A DNA stretch of 64,000 nt from Euptelea pleiosperma (GCA_035048495.1 CM068548.1:11211464-11275463); one strand, 5' to 3'. Counted from the first letter of the stretch, positions 11,604 through 24,119 are shown. A program made the numbers and translations. Notes: generated from the sequence alone by a model not told the origin.

Positions 11604-12111
11604 TTTTTTTTCTAGTCTTTTCACTACCAACTAAGCAAATTGCAAAAACCAGAAGAAGAAGAAGAAGAGAACTAATAACTAAATAGATGGACAAGTCTAG
11701 AGTAGGTTTCGCTAGTTTAGAGGAGGTTTCACTAAAATAGAGAGTATTGTATTGAAAGAATCCAGCCAGATTTTATTTGGAAAGATGGTTATTGATGGAG
11801 CAAAAGATTCGGGTCTCAAAATTTAGTAGGTTTCTATGCATTGTCCAGCAGAACCCTAGATCTCCTTCATACGCTCTTCCCTGAGAGAAATACAATGTAT
11901 TTCACTATTTCCAGATTTCTGTATCTGGCCATGCTTTGAACACCCTGGTTTCCCCTAGAAACTTAAAATCTGGACTTTCTATGTTTGAAACATAATGAAG
12001 AAGAGTCGGTTTTTATGGTTTCTAGTATGGGAGTTGTGAGCAGTTGGGGACACGTCTTTTAAGCCTCAGGCGACAGTTTTTTTTATCTTGAGTAACTAAC
12101 TTGGAGCAAGG

Positions 12112-12772
12112 TTAAACGGTATAACGGACTGGGGGTGTTACCGTTTTTTCTGTTATAATGAATTGTAACGCTCAGGGGCAAAAACAGAAAATAACGGGAA
12201 AAACAGAAAAACAGAAAAAATGGCAGTAGAATTCAAATTTTCAATAAATTTAGGGTATTTTAGTAACACCCTCCTAAAATTTGAAAGTAATTTATAATAC
12301 ACCCTTATACTTTCAAACTTTAGTATTACCCCCCTTGACCTAGTTTAACAGTGGTTGACTTCGGTTAACACGGACTTGAATCACATGTGCATTAACAGCT
12401 GCATGTCACATTTTAATGTTAGTCAAATGATAGTTAAACTGGGTCAAGGGGGTAATCCTAAAGTTTGAAAGTATAAGGGGTATTACAAATTACTTTCAAA
12501 TTTTAGGGGGTGTTACTAAAATACCCTAAATTTTATAATAGAAAATAACAAAAAAATAAAAAATAACGGAAATAATAAAATTTATAGAAAATAACAGACA
12601 TTTTTAACGAATTTTTTTGTCAGAAAATAATGGTCATTATTTCATTATAGAGGAGAATAACAGGCCATTCTAACGAAAAGTAACGGGCATTATTTTCTGA
12701 GTGTTAAAACGGTACATTACGTAATGGGGAGGTCCAAATCCGTTATAACGGCCATTTTTTAAAACCATGACT
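12112..12772. repeat. ATAACGG-word element, group 4, interrupted by a foldback MITE
   Basis: Left end AAGGTTAAACGGTATAACGG, right end CCGTTATAACGGCC then TTTTTTAAAACCATG. The interior is dominated by AACGG/AACAG/AATAAC words and is split by the group 3 element at 12252-12527. The flanking words resume after it. Confidence 0.7.
12246..12533. mobile_element. Foldback MITE, group 3 copy 1 (nested)
   Basis: The element 12252-12527 starts AGGGTATTTTAGTAACACCC and ends with the inverted GGGTGTTACTAAAATACCCT. Direct repeats AAATTT flank it (12246-12251, 12528-12533). Internal mirrored blocks are CCTTGACCTAGTTTAAC and GTTAAACTGGGTCAAGG. It lies inside an ATAACGG element, so it is the younger insertion. 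Superfamily not certain. Confidence 0.85.
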
Positions 12773-13534
12773 TGGAGGACATAAATGGTATTAGTTTGTT
12801 TGAGGAGGCATCAAGAACCGTACAAGTGGCATGGTGGGCCACTTCCTGGTCATATCATAGTCTAAAAACCCTACTAGCTCTTTGTTGGCTCCATATTAAA
12901 CAAATTTTGTGTTGATGGTTGGATACAAAGGTCCACACCTCAGTGGGTTAAAGTTCATTGGGTCGATCGGCATGATTTGGGTGGGTGGTGGGCCATTAAA
13001 TGAATATATCAAGGATGATGAGTCGGTGTGTTACATGTATGATATATGGTGCGTTACATGGTAACAAAAGAGAAATAAGTTTCTATTTTGAGCATTATGT
13101 AATGTATTTCCCTTTTAGCCCATTTTTAGAATTTTATTAATTTTCTTAAAAGGGGGGAAGATATAGATACATTGAATTTTTGGAAATTGACAAAAAGGAA
13201 TCATAAAAGCTTTCCTACACAATTAATGAAGACCTATTAATGAAGGAACACGTGGCCTTGTTTATTTATGGAAGTATGATAGTGTTAGGATACTACTATG
13301 GTTTATGGAGACACATACACCTAACACAAAGAGAGAAAAGAAATTAATTTTGATTTGAAGGAGAGGGGGAGATTTTATATAGAACCCCTAAAAGTAATTT
13401 GTTTTTCAAAATAACCCTTACTTATTTTGTTATTTTTGAAAAGACCTTCATAAAATATTTTTAATTTACCACACTCATGGTTAATTAGGTCGAGCTAGTC
13501 TTGTTCACCTCTTGCAAATTTAGGTTAAACCCTA
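12773..13534. other. Intergenic DNA
   Basis: No gene or clear mobile element seen. AT-rich with short degenerate words. Confidence 0.5.
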
Positions 13535-13810
13535 CTATGCTATCAATGAATCGGGTTCCAGTCGTATAATCAGTTTTGATTTGGACCCAATCCGATAAGA
13601 AAATATGTCGATCAGGATCGACCCAATAAGAGATTGGATCACATAATCATGATCCAGAACCGATCCAATCAAAAGAATAGAGTTCCAAACCCGATCCATC
13701 CGCTTTATCAAAAATAAAATGACATAAAAAAAAAATACATATAAAAGTGTATGTAAAATTATATATAATTGTATATGACACATATTATATCATATTTTAT
13801 TAATATAATA

Positions 13811-13846
<36 letters not shown>

Positions 13847-14015
13847 TTTATATATATCGAATCGGTACCAGATTGGGCCGTCCGATCCGATAAGAAATCG
13901 GAGTAGCAAACATGGACCCAGTGCCAATCCTTTAGGAATATAGGTGGTTCTGGATCCGGAGTTATCGGATTGGATCAGATTTTCGGGTTGACCCGATCCA
14001 TCGATAGCTCTACTA
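13535..14015. repeat. GATCC/ATCGG-word repeat with (AT)n microsatellite
   Basis: Words such as CCGATCC, GGATCGG and CCAATCCGATAAGAAA recur on both sides of an (AT)n run at 13812-13846, suggesting two degenerate halves of one element (13545-13705 and 13855-14015). The short minus-strand frames here are low-complexity artefacts. Confidence 0.55.
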
Positions 14016-14794
14016 TTTATGTGTTTTATTAGCAATTCAAAAATTACAAAAGGTGCCTAAAGAAATTAAACAAACTTTATGGGTTTTTAAAAAAATGTGA
14101 TAAATGTGAAATACTCACTAGTTTTAGCAAGTAATGAAGCAAAGCATGACGCATGCTGTCACATTGATGGTTAGATTTCGGGGTTGCCAACTAGATTTTC
14201 TCAAATCCAATAAATCTAAGTGAATTAAGGTAAGACACGTACGGCTGTACATATTTAGTATTTCTTCATAACCCCTTACGCACACGTTTCCTATTAAGGT
14301 TTGACGAACCTCCTCTTATCCGAGTCGTTGACACAGAAACACGTGCCCACGACGACCAATTTGACTCACCTACGTAGGGCCCACATAGAGATGATTCAAG
14401 GGTTCACTTTTGACTGGGATGATTTCCATTTCCTCACCATGAAGATTCCTAGCCTTCGGTGTACGTACGCTAGCTGCGAGTTTCTCTTTTCTAAGCCACG
14501 TACCTAAAAATCAACACCACAGTCAAGTTAATTGAAAGCATTTTTAAGAGTACGTGTCCTGCAAAAGTGAACCCCGTCCCATGATATTACCGTGGGTACA
14601 CCATTGCAAAGGTGGATTCCCTTTACCATCATCTTTTTCCATAGGCTCCAAGTAAAAAAAAAATGTACTATGTATAAGTTTAATTAACTTCCCACCAGGG
14701 ATGAGAATATTCATCGATTCAGACATTCAATCATGTGGATCAACTCATGGATGTGCCATATAGAAATTGCTGAACCAATTCAATTATCTTAACT

Positions 14795-15002
14795 AAGGTT
14801 TAAAAGGGACCGTTATAAGGGACTGGGGCGTTACCATTTTTCCCGTTATAACAGATTGAACGCAGAGGCAAAAATGGAAAAATAAAGGAAAATTACAGCG
14901 CTAAAATTCAAAATTTGAATTTAAAAAAAAAAAATCTATAACGGAAATAACGGATGTATAATGTCCCTTTTTTTCATTATAATGTCCATTTTTTAAACCA
15001 TG
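14795..15002. repeat. ATAACGG-word element, group 4
   Basis: Ends AAGGTTTAAAAGGGACCG and TTTTTTAAACCATG, with GGGACTGGGGCGTTACC and CCCGTTATAAC inside. Short copy. Confidence 0.65.
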
Positions 15003-15155
15003 ATCTCATTGATGTAAAACTTCTTGTGTTTGGTTGTAGTGCAGAGAATTCGCTTGGAACTGCCAATGAGTTAAATTTAACTGTTTGGACATCTAAATTG
15101 AGTTCCCTACCTAATTAATCATTGAAATAGTAATTTCTATATACAGGAAATATAT

Positions 15156-15497
15156 CTATATAACAAGTGACAGTAGTTATTGTCTCCCCACTTACCTCTT
15201 CTTATAGGCTTCAATAAAGAAGGGCTGATACTTATCTCCAACTGGATGGTAGATCTCATCCACTCACACTCAATTTTGGCAAATGCTTTGTCGGGAGTGT
15301 TGTAGGCAAGGGCCACCAACTAGTCTATTTAACAAGTGACAGCAGTTGTCTCCGCACTTATACCCTATCTTATAGGCTTCAATAATTAAAGAAGGGTCGA
15401 AATCTTATCTCCAATGGATGGTGGATCTTAGTGACTCACACCCAATTTTGACAAATGGTTTGTCAGAGAGTGCCGTGGACCCAGGCCAGCCACTAGT
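15156..15497. repeat. Tandem pair of ACTAGT-ended elements, about 170 bp each
   Basis: Units 15156-15324 and 15325-15497 share AACAAGTGACAG, TATAGGCTTCAATAA, TCTCCAA(C)TGGATGGT and CACTCACA(C)CCAATTTT, and both end in ACTAGT. Inverted single copies occur at 43902-44044 and 44792-44937. Confidence 0.8.
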
Positions 15498-15593
15498 ATC
15501 CTACAATACACGCAAAAAAGTTTGTTAAATACTTCCAACATAGTGAATATGGCATCAAACTATGTACAACACATCATTGGTAAGTACGCATGT

Positions 15594-15833
15594 TATAAAT
15601 GAGACTCAGGCTCCAAAGACCCCCTTTTTGTGATCCCTCTCGGGAGTTGTGTATGTGCTCAACCATGGACTCGGAGAATCCATCGGTGGTTGAGCGTTGG
15701 CAAAAAGTGAAAAAAGTGAATGCCAGCTCAGTGCTATATCAACCATTGTTGGATTCTCAGAATCCACAGCCGAGTACCTGATTCCCGAGAGGGGTCACAA
15801 AAAGGGGGTCTCCAGAGCCCGACCTATATATGA
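15594..15833. mobile_element. Mutator-like foldback MITE, group 1 copy 2
   Basis: The element 15603-15824 lies between TATAAATGA (15594-15602) and TATATATGA (15825-15833), a 9-bp duplication with one mismatch. The right end in reverse complement, AGGTCGGGCTCTGGAGACCC, is the longer terminus. Inner mirrored blocks are CCTCTCGGGA and TCCCGAGAGG, and GAATCCATCGG and its near complement. Confidence 0.85.
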
Positions 15834-16965
15834 ATTTTAAAAATAATATAAAGCCAAAATTTAAAAAAATTCTTTAAAATTTATGTATTTTATAAGAAAC
15901 CATATTATTCCCATAGTACACGTGTACTGTTCTAAATTACTAAAAATAATTTATTTTTAACAAAAATGAAAAAAAATCATTGTATACATTTTTATTTTAT
16001 TTTAATTTTGGCCCAAAATTATTAATGAATTTTCAATTGACAGACCCAAATTATACTTGTGCATGTTGAAGTGTTTTAGAGGACATTCCTGCAAGACTTC
16101 CAAGGATTTAATCTTAATCCACTCATGTAAAACACACTCAATACAAGAAAAAGTCTCACAACATAAAATCAAACACTTCATGTGTAGAGAGAGTGAGAGA
16201 GTATATAGAGAGAGGTTTGTAGAGAATGCTTTCTTAATTACTAAACACACTCAGGTATTACAGTTTGTGAGAGTAAATAAAGAAGCCGCTCCCTTCAAAT
16301 CCAAATCATGCTCTTGAAGAAGTTCCAAGGAGTTTGTCTCTTCTTCTTTCTGCACCATCGCGTCGAGCTCTTCTTTTAGCACAACTTTGTCGCTGCAAAA
16401 TTGAAATACAACTTGTAAGGAATTTACAAGACCCATGGTGGTGATTTTGAGATATTGAAGAATAATTTTTTGAAAACTGTCACATGAACTATAGTGAGGG
16501 CTTGTATGCATAAATCAGTACATTTGGTTAGTAGAGCAAGGGATTTCATGTTATGGTTAGGTATTGGAGAGTTGCGATACATGGCGATGTCAAGAAGATC
16601 TTCTCGCGATGAGATCGCTTTGAACTTGATCGCTAGAACTGATGATGAAAAGGGTTTGGCATCAACATATGAGAGAGATTGAAGATCAACAGCATACTTA
16701 GTCTAAGTGAGGAGCAAATTATCTTGAGATGAGTGACCTTCTTGATGAGAAACTAGCGCAGATCATCAAGATCTTTCATATTAAACTTGTTTATCACTAG
16801 TAATCATAAACATGTCAGATCGAAAGCATGTAAAATCAATATTATTACAGAGATAAGAGCTAAAAACCTTGTAAAACGAGCACACAAATTAAGCATATTT
16901 TAGGTTGTAGATGGCACTATGAATAATGTGTTTGGAAACTCAGAAGTTGGTCCTATAAACTAAAT
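15834..16965. other. Intergenic DNA, possibly part of the Copia remnant
   Basis: No convincing gene. The frames around 16057-16511 overlap on both strands and match nothing I know. The right part may be decayed sequence of the Copia remnant that follows. Confidence 0.4.
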
Positions 16966-17308
16966 TTATGCAGAAGACAAATGGGTTTTCTTAACATCAA
17001 AGTCGTCAAATAGGGAATCGATGGCAAGTATCATCCAAATGGTAGTTGGCTTGACCAATATTAGGCTAAATGTTTCAGCAAATTTAACCTTTCGCAACAA
17101 GTCTAACCTTGTAGAGCTCAATTGTACTGTAGGATTGCTTATTGAGTTTAACCGAGAGGCAAGAATGGTGGAGCTGGTGAACATGAAGCATGGTGGATGG
17201 TGGAATCAGGGAGACATGCATCAATAGGAGAAGAGTAGCTAGAAACATTAGACGACGTTTAACATGTCGGTGGAAGTAATTGTGGATTGAGCACCGAAAA
17301 CACGTCAA
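16966..17308 (-). pseudogene. Ty1/Copia polymerase remnant
   Basis: One minus-strand frame ends YKVRLVAKG, the conserved start of the Copia reverse-transcriptase domain. A stop and frame change follow, and another frame continues FAETFSLILVKPTTIWMILAI and DVKKTHLSS, matching the usual ETFSPV.KPTTIR...LDVKNAFL order. The order of motifs and the broken frame identify a dead Copia copy. No LTRs were found. Confidence 0.7.
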
Positions 17309-19289
17309 GAACTCAATGTGTAACCTCAGAAAAAGGTTGGTGGAGGTTAAGAAAAATAAAAACCTGCGAACAGAAAAAGCTTCTCATCAAATATCACATG
17401 TCCTTAAAAATAGCCAAACTAAGGCCTTTGGGTGGATCAAGATATTTATATCCTTTGTGATTAGAACTGTAAGAACTATAACTAATGAAACATGGCTAGT
17501 TATAAATGACCAAAAAGTGATGTAGAGAGAGCATAGTCTTGCTTAAAAACAAAGTGTTGTATGAATCAAATATATATATGGATATACAGCTTCTAAAGCC
17601 AAAAGTGTAAAGAATAAATTACTTTGTAACTCTTCTAAAAAAAACTTTTGAAATGGTGAAGCTCCTAAAGTTGGTGTAGGGAGACGAGAAATTGAAAATA
17701 CCTGATAGGTGTAACCCCCAGATTTTTATAGACCCAGATTGATGTGAACTTAGGTTTGAGGCTCATTAGGATTATGGCCGGGTATTTTCCGAGATAGAAT
17801 TTTAGGCCATTCATTGAAGACGGAGAGGCCATATTTTAATATTCATAAAATTCTACTCACATGATTTCTTGTCTGATGAAAATTATACATGGAGGTATTT
17901 TTTATCTTTTTATCTATTAGGGTATTTTAATAATATCAAACAGCCTGAGGGGCATAACTTTTTTACTCGGATATCAGATTCATGATTTGTTTGATGTTCT
18001 AAAAACCTTGATTAAATTAAGACTCATTTCATTTAGGATTTTTGAAGAGTACGTGTTAAGTTGGAGCATTGGAGGAGAAATTCAATTTTTTTCTTCATTG
18101 TCCAAGTAAGAAAATCTTGTAGATTTTACTTGAATTTCAAGACTCTGTTTGACTACTAGACATGGATTTGGAATTGAAAATATAGATCTAGAACTTGTGG
18201 TTTCTAGAAATTTAGATTCCACGAATTGACAATAGAATTCTAGAACTTAGTGTCATGTTTCAAATTCTGTAGAAAGAAAATAAAAATATACGTACTATAA
18301 GTATTTATATAATACGAATATTTTGTATATATGTGCCTTTTTATTATATACAATGTTTTATTTAACTATAATAAAACAATTACATTTTTATAATTTTTAT
18401 GAGTTTTGATGAATTTAATTTTTCTCTTGTAATAATTTTAATGAACTTTTTAAAGAGTATGTAATGCATTTCATATTTTTTGTAGTTTTTTTTAACAATT
18501 TTATAGCATTTTTCCACTTTTTTTCAATTTATAAAATTTTGTTGAATTTTTATGAATGTAATAAAATTTATAATATTTTTAACTGGTTGGGAACACGTCG
18601 TTTTATATCAAACAGTTTCAGACCATATTGACTGATCCTGATCAAGATACCTTGAACACGTCTCGTTCAGAAATGAGAAAGCTTGAACTGAAAATATTGT
18701 AGAGTTTATTCCCCTATATAGTTTTATTCTCTTTTCATTTATTTCAATTTGTTTCATCATCTTTTCTATTATCTTCAATCTCCTCTCTATTTTTGTAGAT
18801 TTTTTTTTTATTTTTATCAGCACTTTTATATATTGTTTATCATTTTTCTCTACTTACACATTCATTGTTTTGATAAAATAATATGGCCTAGGAATTCTTC
18901 CAATATTTAGCATAATACTATTGTGTTGTATTCATTGTTCATCTTATATTTTTGGATTTTTTTTCTCTACATTAAGACTTAAATATTTAATAATAAATAT
19001 TATTTATGTGAGTTGGTCCTGCGGTTGAAATCAAGAGAGCCAATGTGACCAGTGAATGTTGGTTTCATTTTTGTTCTACTGATCAATGTGATAAAAAGTT
19101 CCTCTTATAGAGGTTTCTTATGGTCTATAATTTTTTAGAGTACTCTAATGAACCATCTAGAGTCTTAAAGATTTCATACAAGTCTAGTAAAAATACATGT
19201 ACAAATATAGTGTAAGGATAGAAATAGTCCAGATTAATCTTAAGGAAATGTGTAGAATGTATAAAGAGTTCTAGAGTATTCTACAACCA
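17309..19289. other. AT-rich intergenic DNA
   Basis: Nothing gene-like seen. T-rich runs dominate 18290-18560 and 18780-18990. No clear mobile-element ends. Confidence 0.5.
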
Positions 19290-19712
19290 TTAGAGCATCT
19301 CTAACTCTACCCAACCCTAAACACTTAAAGTAGATAGAAAAGATTCTCCCTTACCTAACAGTTTGAAAGCTTTCCAATGGTCCACCCTAAACTCTATTTT
19401 TCCCTAAATATGAAAACTAGTAGAAAAGAGGAAATATGACAAAAATTAAAAGAGACATAGGGGACATTAAGTGAAAAGATGGAGAGGACTTTGAGTTGAA
19501 TTAATAGAAAAGGGGAAGTGAAGGGGGGGCAAGTTTTAAGAATCTCACCATAAATCCTACCATAACTTTAGGGTATGATTTGAGGTTACCTTAAAATAGG
19601 GTGAACTTTAGGGTAGGGTTGAAAATGGTTTTTTTTTTTTTCTTTTTTTAATGTTTTTCACCCTATCTTAGGGAAGAGAATAGAGTTTAGGGTAGGGTTG
19701 GAGATGCTCTTA
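19290..19712. mobile_element. Tourist/PIF-Harbinger-like MITE
   Basis: The element 19293-19709 starts GAGCATCTCTAACTCTACCC and its right end in reverse complement reads GAGCATCTCCAACCCTACCC. TTA occurs on both sides (19290-19292 and 19710-19712), the duplication typical of PIF/Harbinger elements. GAGCATCTCCAAC ends are common in plant MITEs. Confidence 0.8.
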
Positions 19713-20969
19713 GATCTTTGCAATTGACATGACCCTAATCATTCATTTTCATCCTCCCCAACTCTATATAAAGGGGACATCTTCATTTGTAACCATCTTA
19801 AACATTTGAGAGCAATACATTTTATTCTTCTTTGAAGATTGAAAGCTTTCTTTATATAAGTGTGTGAGTCCTTAGAGAGTTTGAGAAAATTCTTAAAGCA
19901 TTTGGAGAGTGTCACACATGCTAGGCAAGAAATCTGCATACGTGTGACAACAAGCTCAGAACTTCAACTCGTGTTGCTAAGAATATTCTAACAAATATTA
20001 GAATTACTTATTTTGAATAAAATTTATCATGATATCAGTTATTGTCATAGGTTGCAACTTGTCAATCTATTAGTCGAACATGAATCAACATAGTAATACA
20101 ACATGGTCAAACCAAATCCATCAACGAGCAACGGTGGTTCAACTCCAACTATGGCAAATGCCGTTCTTGTCTAAAAATTGACTAGTATTACTAATAATGA
20201 TAATATATAGTACGATGACGAATAAGAGAGAATAATGTTATTAACTCACAACTAACTACGTCTACAAAGGAACACATGAACTAAATGCAGTGTGCGTAAT
20301 CTGACGTAATGAAACAGAGGAAAATTTCAACTTCAAATATTTTAACGTGTCTCAATTTAAATTTTAAAACCAAAATTCTTCACTTATTTTTTCTTTTACA
20401 TTTCAAATTAAATCAAATTCTAAAAGCAGAAAAAAAAAAACACATCTTTGTTTTCGCACACAATTACTACTACTAATAATGACGACGATGAAAGTATTAA
20501 TAGGAAGAAGCAGAGAGAAAATAGTGTTAATAAATAATAGCTAACTATGTCCATAAATGAATTCATTGTAGTTAAACAAATAATATTTCGATTTAAAACA
20601 TGTCTTAATTTAATTTTGAAAACCAAAATGATCAAATTCCAAAAACACAAAAAAAAAAAAAAAAAAAACCCAACTTTGTTCTTGCATACAAGAAAGAACT
20701 TAATTTGATTCTTCATTAATAAAAGTGATACTGCAACGCAAAATATAAGAAACTCATATTTTCAGGTATAGATGGAATAAATCATGTATATCATAAAGTC
20801 TTGATACAGAAAAAGTTTGATGACATTTACATGCAAAAATCATTTCTTGGAAAACAAATTCAGGGTTAACCATACATAGCCTTATAAGATCTCATTTTAT
20901 CGGATGTATATTCAATATATATTTATAACATTGGATCGTAATTGAACACCAATATTTCATTTTTTATTT
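19713..20969. other. AT-rich intergenic DNA downstream of the second LBD gene
   Basis: No gene recognised. Two similar blocks around 20395-20475 and 20600-20700 carry A-runs followed by (C)AACTTTGTTCTTGC-like words, suggesting an old duplication. A short final exon of the LBD gene could lie in 20720-20970 but I cannot identify one. Confidence 0.45.
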
Positions 20970-21746
20970 TTATAAAAATGAGATCGAGGAGATCTTAATA
21001 AAGAACAAGAAAAGGGAGAGAAACAAAAAGAAAATCACAAGAAGAGTTGATATCGAACCAATAACACGCGATAATAATACGAACCTGCATTCGATTGATT
21101 CTTTGGAATCGAAAGGGAGTGATTGCCTTTCATCAAACATTTCAAGAAGGGGTTTAATGTCCTCGCATTCATTAAGAAAGGGTAATTGCTTAACATGCAA
21201 AGAAGAAGACGGACCACTAGGATCCTGCATGGTCCATTGATTAAGACCTTGATGATGATTATCATGAACAAAGAACTGCTGCAGCTGATGCTGATGCTGA
21301 TGTTGATGCTGAGGAAGATGATGAATAGGAAGATGCATATAAGAATTCAATGGATCCGGATCCATTATAACATTAGCTTGTTGAACTTGCGCACGACAAA
21401 TAGCAAGCTGGTGAAGAACAAAATCGAGCTCGGCCTTATCATGTTCGATCTGTCGTTGAAGATCATGAATTATCCTATAACATCCACCTACTGGATCGTT
21501 CGCACGAACATCTGCTTGGAAAATCATGGTACGCATGGCTTCGTCCTTCTCTAAAGGATCAAGATCGCGGATGATTTTCTGGATGTTGCTTACGCCAAAG
21601 AGTTTATGGGCGTTGATGAATTGTCTTTGATGATGGGGAGGAAAATAAGGAGCGAGAGAACAATCGGGACTGCATTTCCTCCGTTGGTATTTACACGCAG
21701 CGCAAGCCTGGGTGCCGGAGGTGGTGGGTCCCCTAGGGACGCTCAT
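20970..21746 (-). CDS. LOB-domain (LBD/ASL) transcription factor, second copy
   Basis: Start MSVPRGPT (ATG at 21746). The zinc-finger block is CAACKYQRRKCSPDC, then LAPYFPPHHQRQFINAHKLFG, DPVGGC and a coiled coil IIHDLQRQIEHDKAEL. A (HQ)n run follows, encoded by a GATGCT-type repeat near 21280-21310, then NECEDIKPLLEMFDE, the same tail motif as in the first LBD gene. The open frame runs 258 codons, but the last 35 or so, after SKESIEC, are hydrophobic and T-rich like intron or UTR. TGCAG|GTTCGT at about 21085 is a possible donor, so the true C terminus may be shorter or spliced elsewhere. The type resembles LBD22/LBD27. Expressed in the nucleus by inference. Confidence 0.88.
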   Translation of the reverse strand: MSVPRGPTTSGTQACAACKYQRRKCSPDCSLAPYFPPHHQRQFINAHKLFGVSNIQKIIRDLDPLEKDEAMRTMIFQADVRANDPVGGCYRIIHDLQRQIEHDKAELDFVLHQLAICRAQVQQANVIMDPDPLNSYMHLPIHHLPQHQHQHQHQLQQFFVHDNHHQGLNQWTMQDPSGPSSSLHVKQLPFLNECEDIKPLLEMFDERQSLPFDSKESIECRFVLLSRVIGSISTLLVIFFLFLSLFLFFIKISSISFL

Positions 21747-22079
21747 GCTAGGTTAAGAACTTAATTAGGACTGTACGTGTATATTGAGGAATATCGGCGG
21801 CGATTACGGCGGAGCTTTTTGGTGACGTTTTCCGGTGTTTTTTCTGTTATCGCTGCGAAGAAAACGAAAGGAATTATAAATGGGGAAACGGAGATAGAGG
21901 AGAGAAAAGAAAGGTGAGGACTGGAAAACTTAATTCTAAGTAAGTTGAGAGAGAGATATCTTAACGGGTTTTTGTTGTATCGGATATTTCGGGCTATGGA
22001 TCCGGTTCCGGTACGTTGGGTATCCTCTTTTTCTGTTTTTTTTTTGTTAGGTTCTCTCCCTATTTTTACATCTTTTTTG

Positions 22080-22517
22080 GCTATTTTAGTAATACCCCCT
22101 TCAAATTTTAAATTTAATTAGTAATACCTCCTTATATTTTCACAATTTAGGATTACCCCCTTGACCTAGTTTAACAAAGGTTGACTTAAGTTAAAACTGA
22201 CTTTAGAATTTTTTTGAAGCGACGGGAATTTAGAAGCAGCGATCATGCATGCGCCGGCACCATGTGCATATACCTGGAGATTCAAGATTAGGTTTAATTT
22301 TTTTTAAAAATAACCATGGGTATATGTGGCGTGGGATCATTGGCGCATAATCCCTGCTTCTAAAATCCCACCACTTCAAAATATTTCCGAATGTCATGTT
22401 TTAACGCTGGTCAAATGATAGTTAAACTAGGTCAAGGGGGGTACTACTAAAGATTGAAAGTATAAGGGGGTATTACGAATTACTTCTAAATTTCAAAGGG
22501 GTATTACTTAAATACCC
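22080..22517. mobile_element. Foldback MITE, group 3 copy 2, with a nested MITE
   Basis: The left arm starts GGCTATTTTAGTAATACCCC and the right arm ends in the mirrored GGGGTATTACTTAAATACCC. Both carry CCTTGACCTAGTTTAAC or its complement. The loop is interrupted by a second palindromic element at 22206-22388. Confidence 0.8.
22206..22388. mobile_element. Foldback MITE, GAAGCAGCGATCATG family, nested copy
   Basis: Left arm AGAAGCAGCGATCATGC and right arm mirrored as GCATAATCCCTGCTTCT. The centre has GGGTATATGTGGCG. The same arms occur at 55823-55988 and a partial copy at about 37060-37120. Confidence 0.75.
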
Positions 22518-23218
22518 TTATTTTTTATTAATTGAAATTAATTAATGTTATTTTTTGATAAATTTTTTTTTTTGGTAATCTACAAGAAAATATCTATCCC
22601 AATGGAACTGCAAAAAGTTTAGTCCCAAGTGGGGTGTAAATTTTCACCTATTTAACTGAAACAAGAACCGAAAACACCGGTTCCACATTTTGAGAACCAA
22701 TTAAAAAATAACTAGAACTGGAACTGAACTGAAAATAATGGTTCCGATTCTCGATAGTTGATATTGGACCTGAAAGCAATATCAACTACCGAAACTGGTA
22801 GTTAAAATTGCAATATCACCTGGATTGGAATTAACATATTCGGAATTGGAATTGGAACCGACTGGAACTAAATAATCGATTTCGGTTCCATCATTTTTGA
22901 GAACTGGAATTGATAATTAGTTCCGGTTCTAGGCACGTTAGGAACAAAACTGGAACTGACCCGTTGACAACCGTAGTCGCAAGCTAGACCGCATGTATTA
23001 AAAGGAGATATTCCAAAATCGATGTGGACCCACCTAAACTTGGGGTCTGATTATGAGACCTGACTTAGCAAGCTGCCACGTGTACCTCTTGGATCTATGC
23101 ATGACACGTGTCACATTTCTCTTATATTTCTTTAAAAATAGCTCTAATTAAAATTTTAAAAATCCTTTTACTTTAACTTCAAGTATTTGGAGAACTAAAA
23201 GAATTTTAAAAATAAATA
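22518..23218. other. Intergenic DNA with GGAACTGGAA-type words
   Basis: Between 22660 and 22980 short words (GAACTG, GGAATTGG, ACCGAAA, GGTTCC) repeat loosely, similar in style to the ATAACGG and GATCCG word repeats. No gene. Confidence 0.4.
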
Positions 23219-23360
23219 AGGGTATTTTAATAACACCCCCATGAAATTTGAAAGTAATTAGTAATACACCCTTGTACTTGAAAACTTTACGATTACCCCC
23301 TTGACCTAGTTTAACTGTGGTTGACATAAGTTCAAACGGACTTGAATCCGTTACAATGGA
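23219..23360. mobile_element. Group 3 element, single arm
   Basis: AGGGTATTTTAATAACACCC, then CCTTGACCTAGTTTAACTG, without a matching right arm nearby. Truncated copy. Confidence 0.65.
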
Positions 23361-24119
23361 TCGTGGTGGGTTATCGTTTATAAGAGTCCGGATCCTCTAC
23401 TCCAGGGAGTTAGGTAGTAACCCGACTCCCACGCTCCACTATTTGCCACGTACACCTCTTTAAGAACAGTTATTAATTTACGATAATGACCTCATTAATG
23501 CAAGAGATACACAACGTTATATTTATGTCCATGATGATGTGTACAAGTGCCACGTACAGGCTGTCAACCTCCACGTTATTTATTGCTCTCTCCCCCAAAA
23601 ATACTTTGGGAAAAATCAAATTTGATGATTACAAAAGAATCTAACGGCATGGAAGGTGTGACCCACAATCATGTAATCACCGCATGAGCCGCATGACGAT
23701 ATGTTAATGCAGGTTATTACAAGGGGACCTCCAAAGTGCCATGTGGCACACTCTTTGGCCTATTCATGCATGTTTGGTTCACCTCTTGGTGGGCTACACA
23801 CCAGAAGTCAGCTAAATTTTTATTTATAGCTGTTAGATTTGAGCATATCTAGCCGTTTGAGGTGTTTTTTTTATTAAAATCTAAGGGGGTGTTTGGATCA
23901 CCATTTTTCAAAAAATATTTATTTTAAAAATAACTTTTTTGAAAATGTGTTTTTTCTTAGTCATTTGGATCATCAGTAATGCATTGTCTTTTTTTTTTTT
24001 TTTTTAATCTTAATGCAATATGTCTTTATGTTCATTTAGTTAGCCCCACCAATATAATGGCTTTATGTTTTTTGGAAGGGGACTTCTACCAAAAACAGTT
24101 TCTTTGTTTTTTATGTTCG

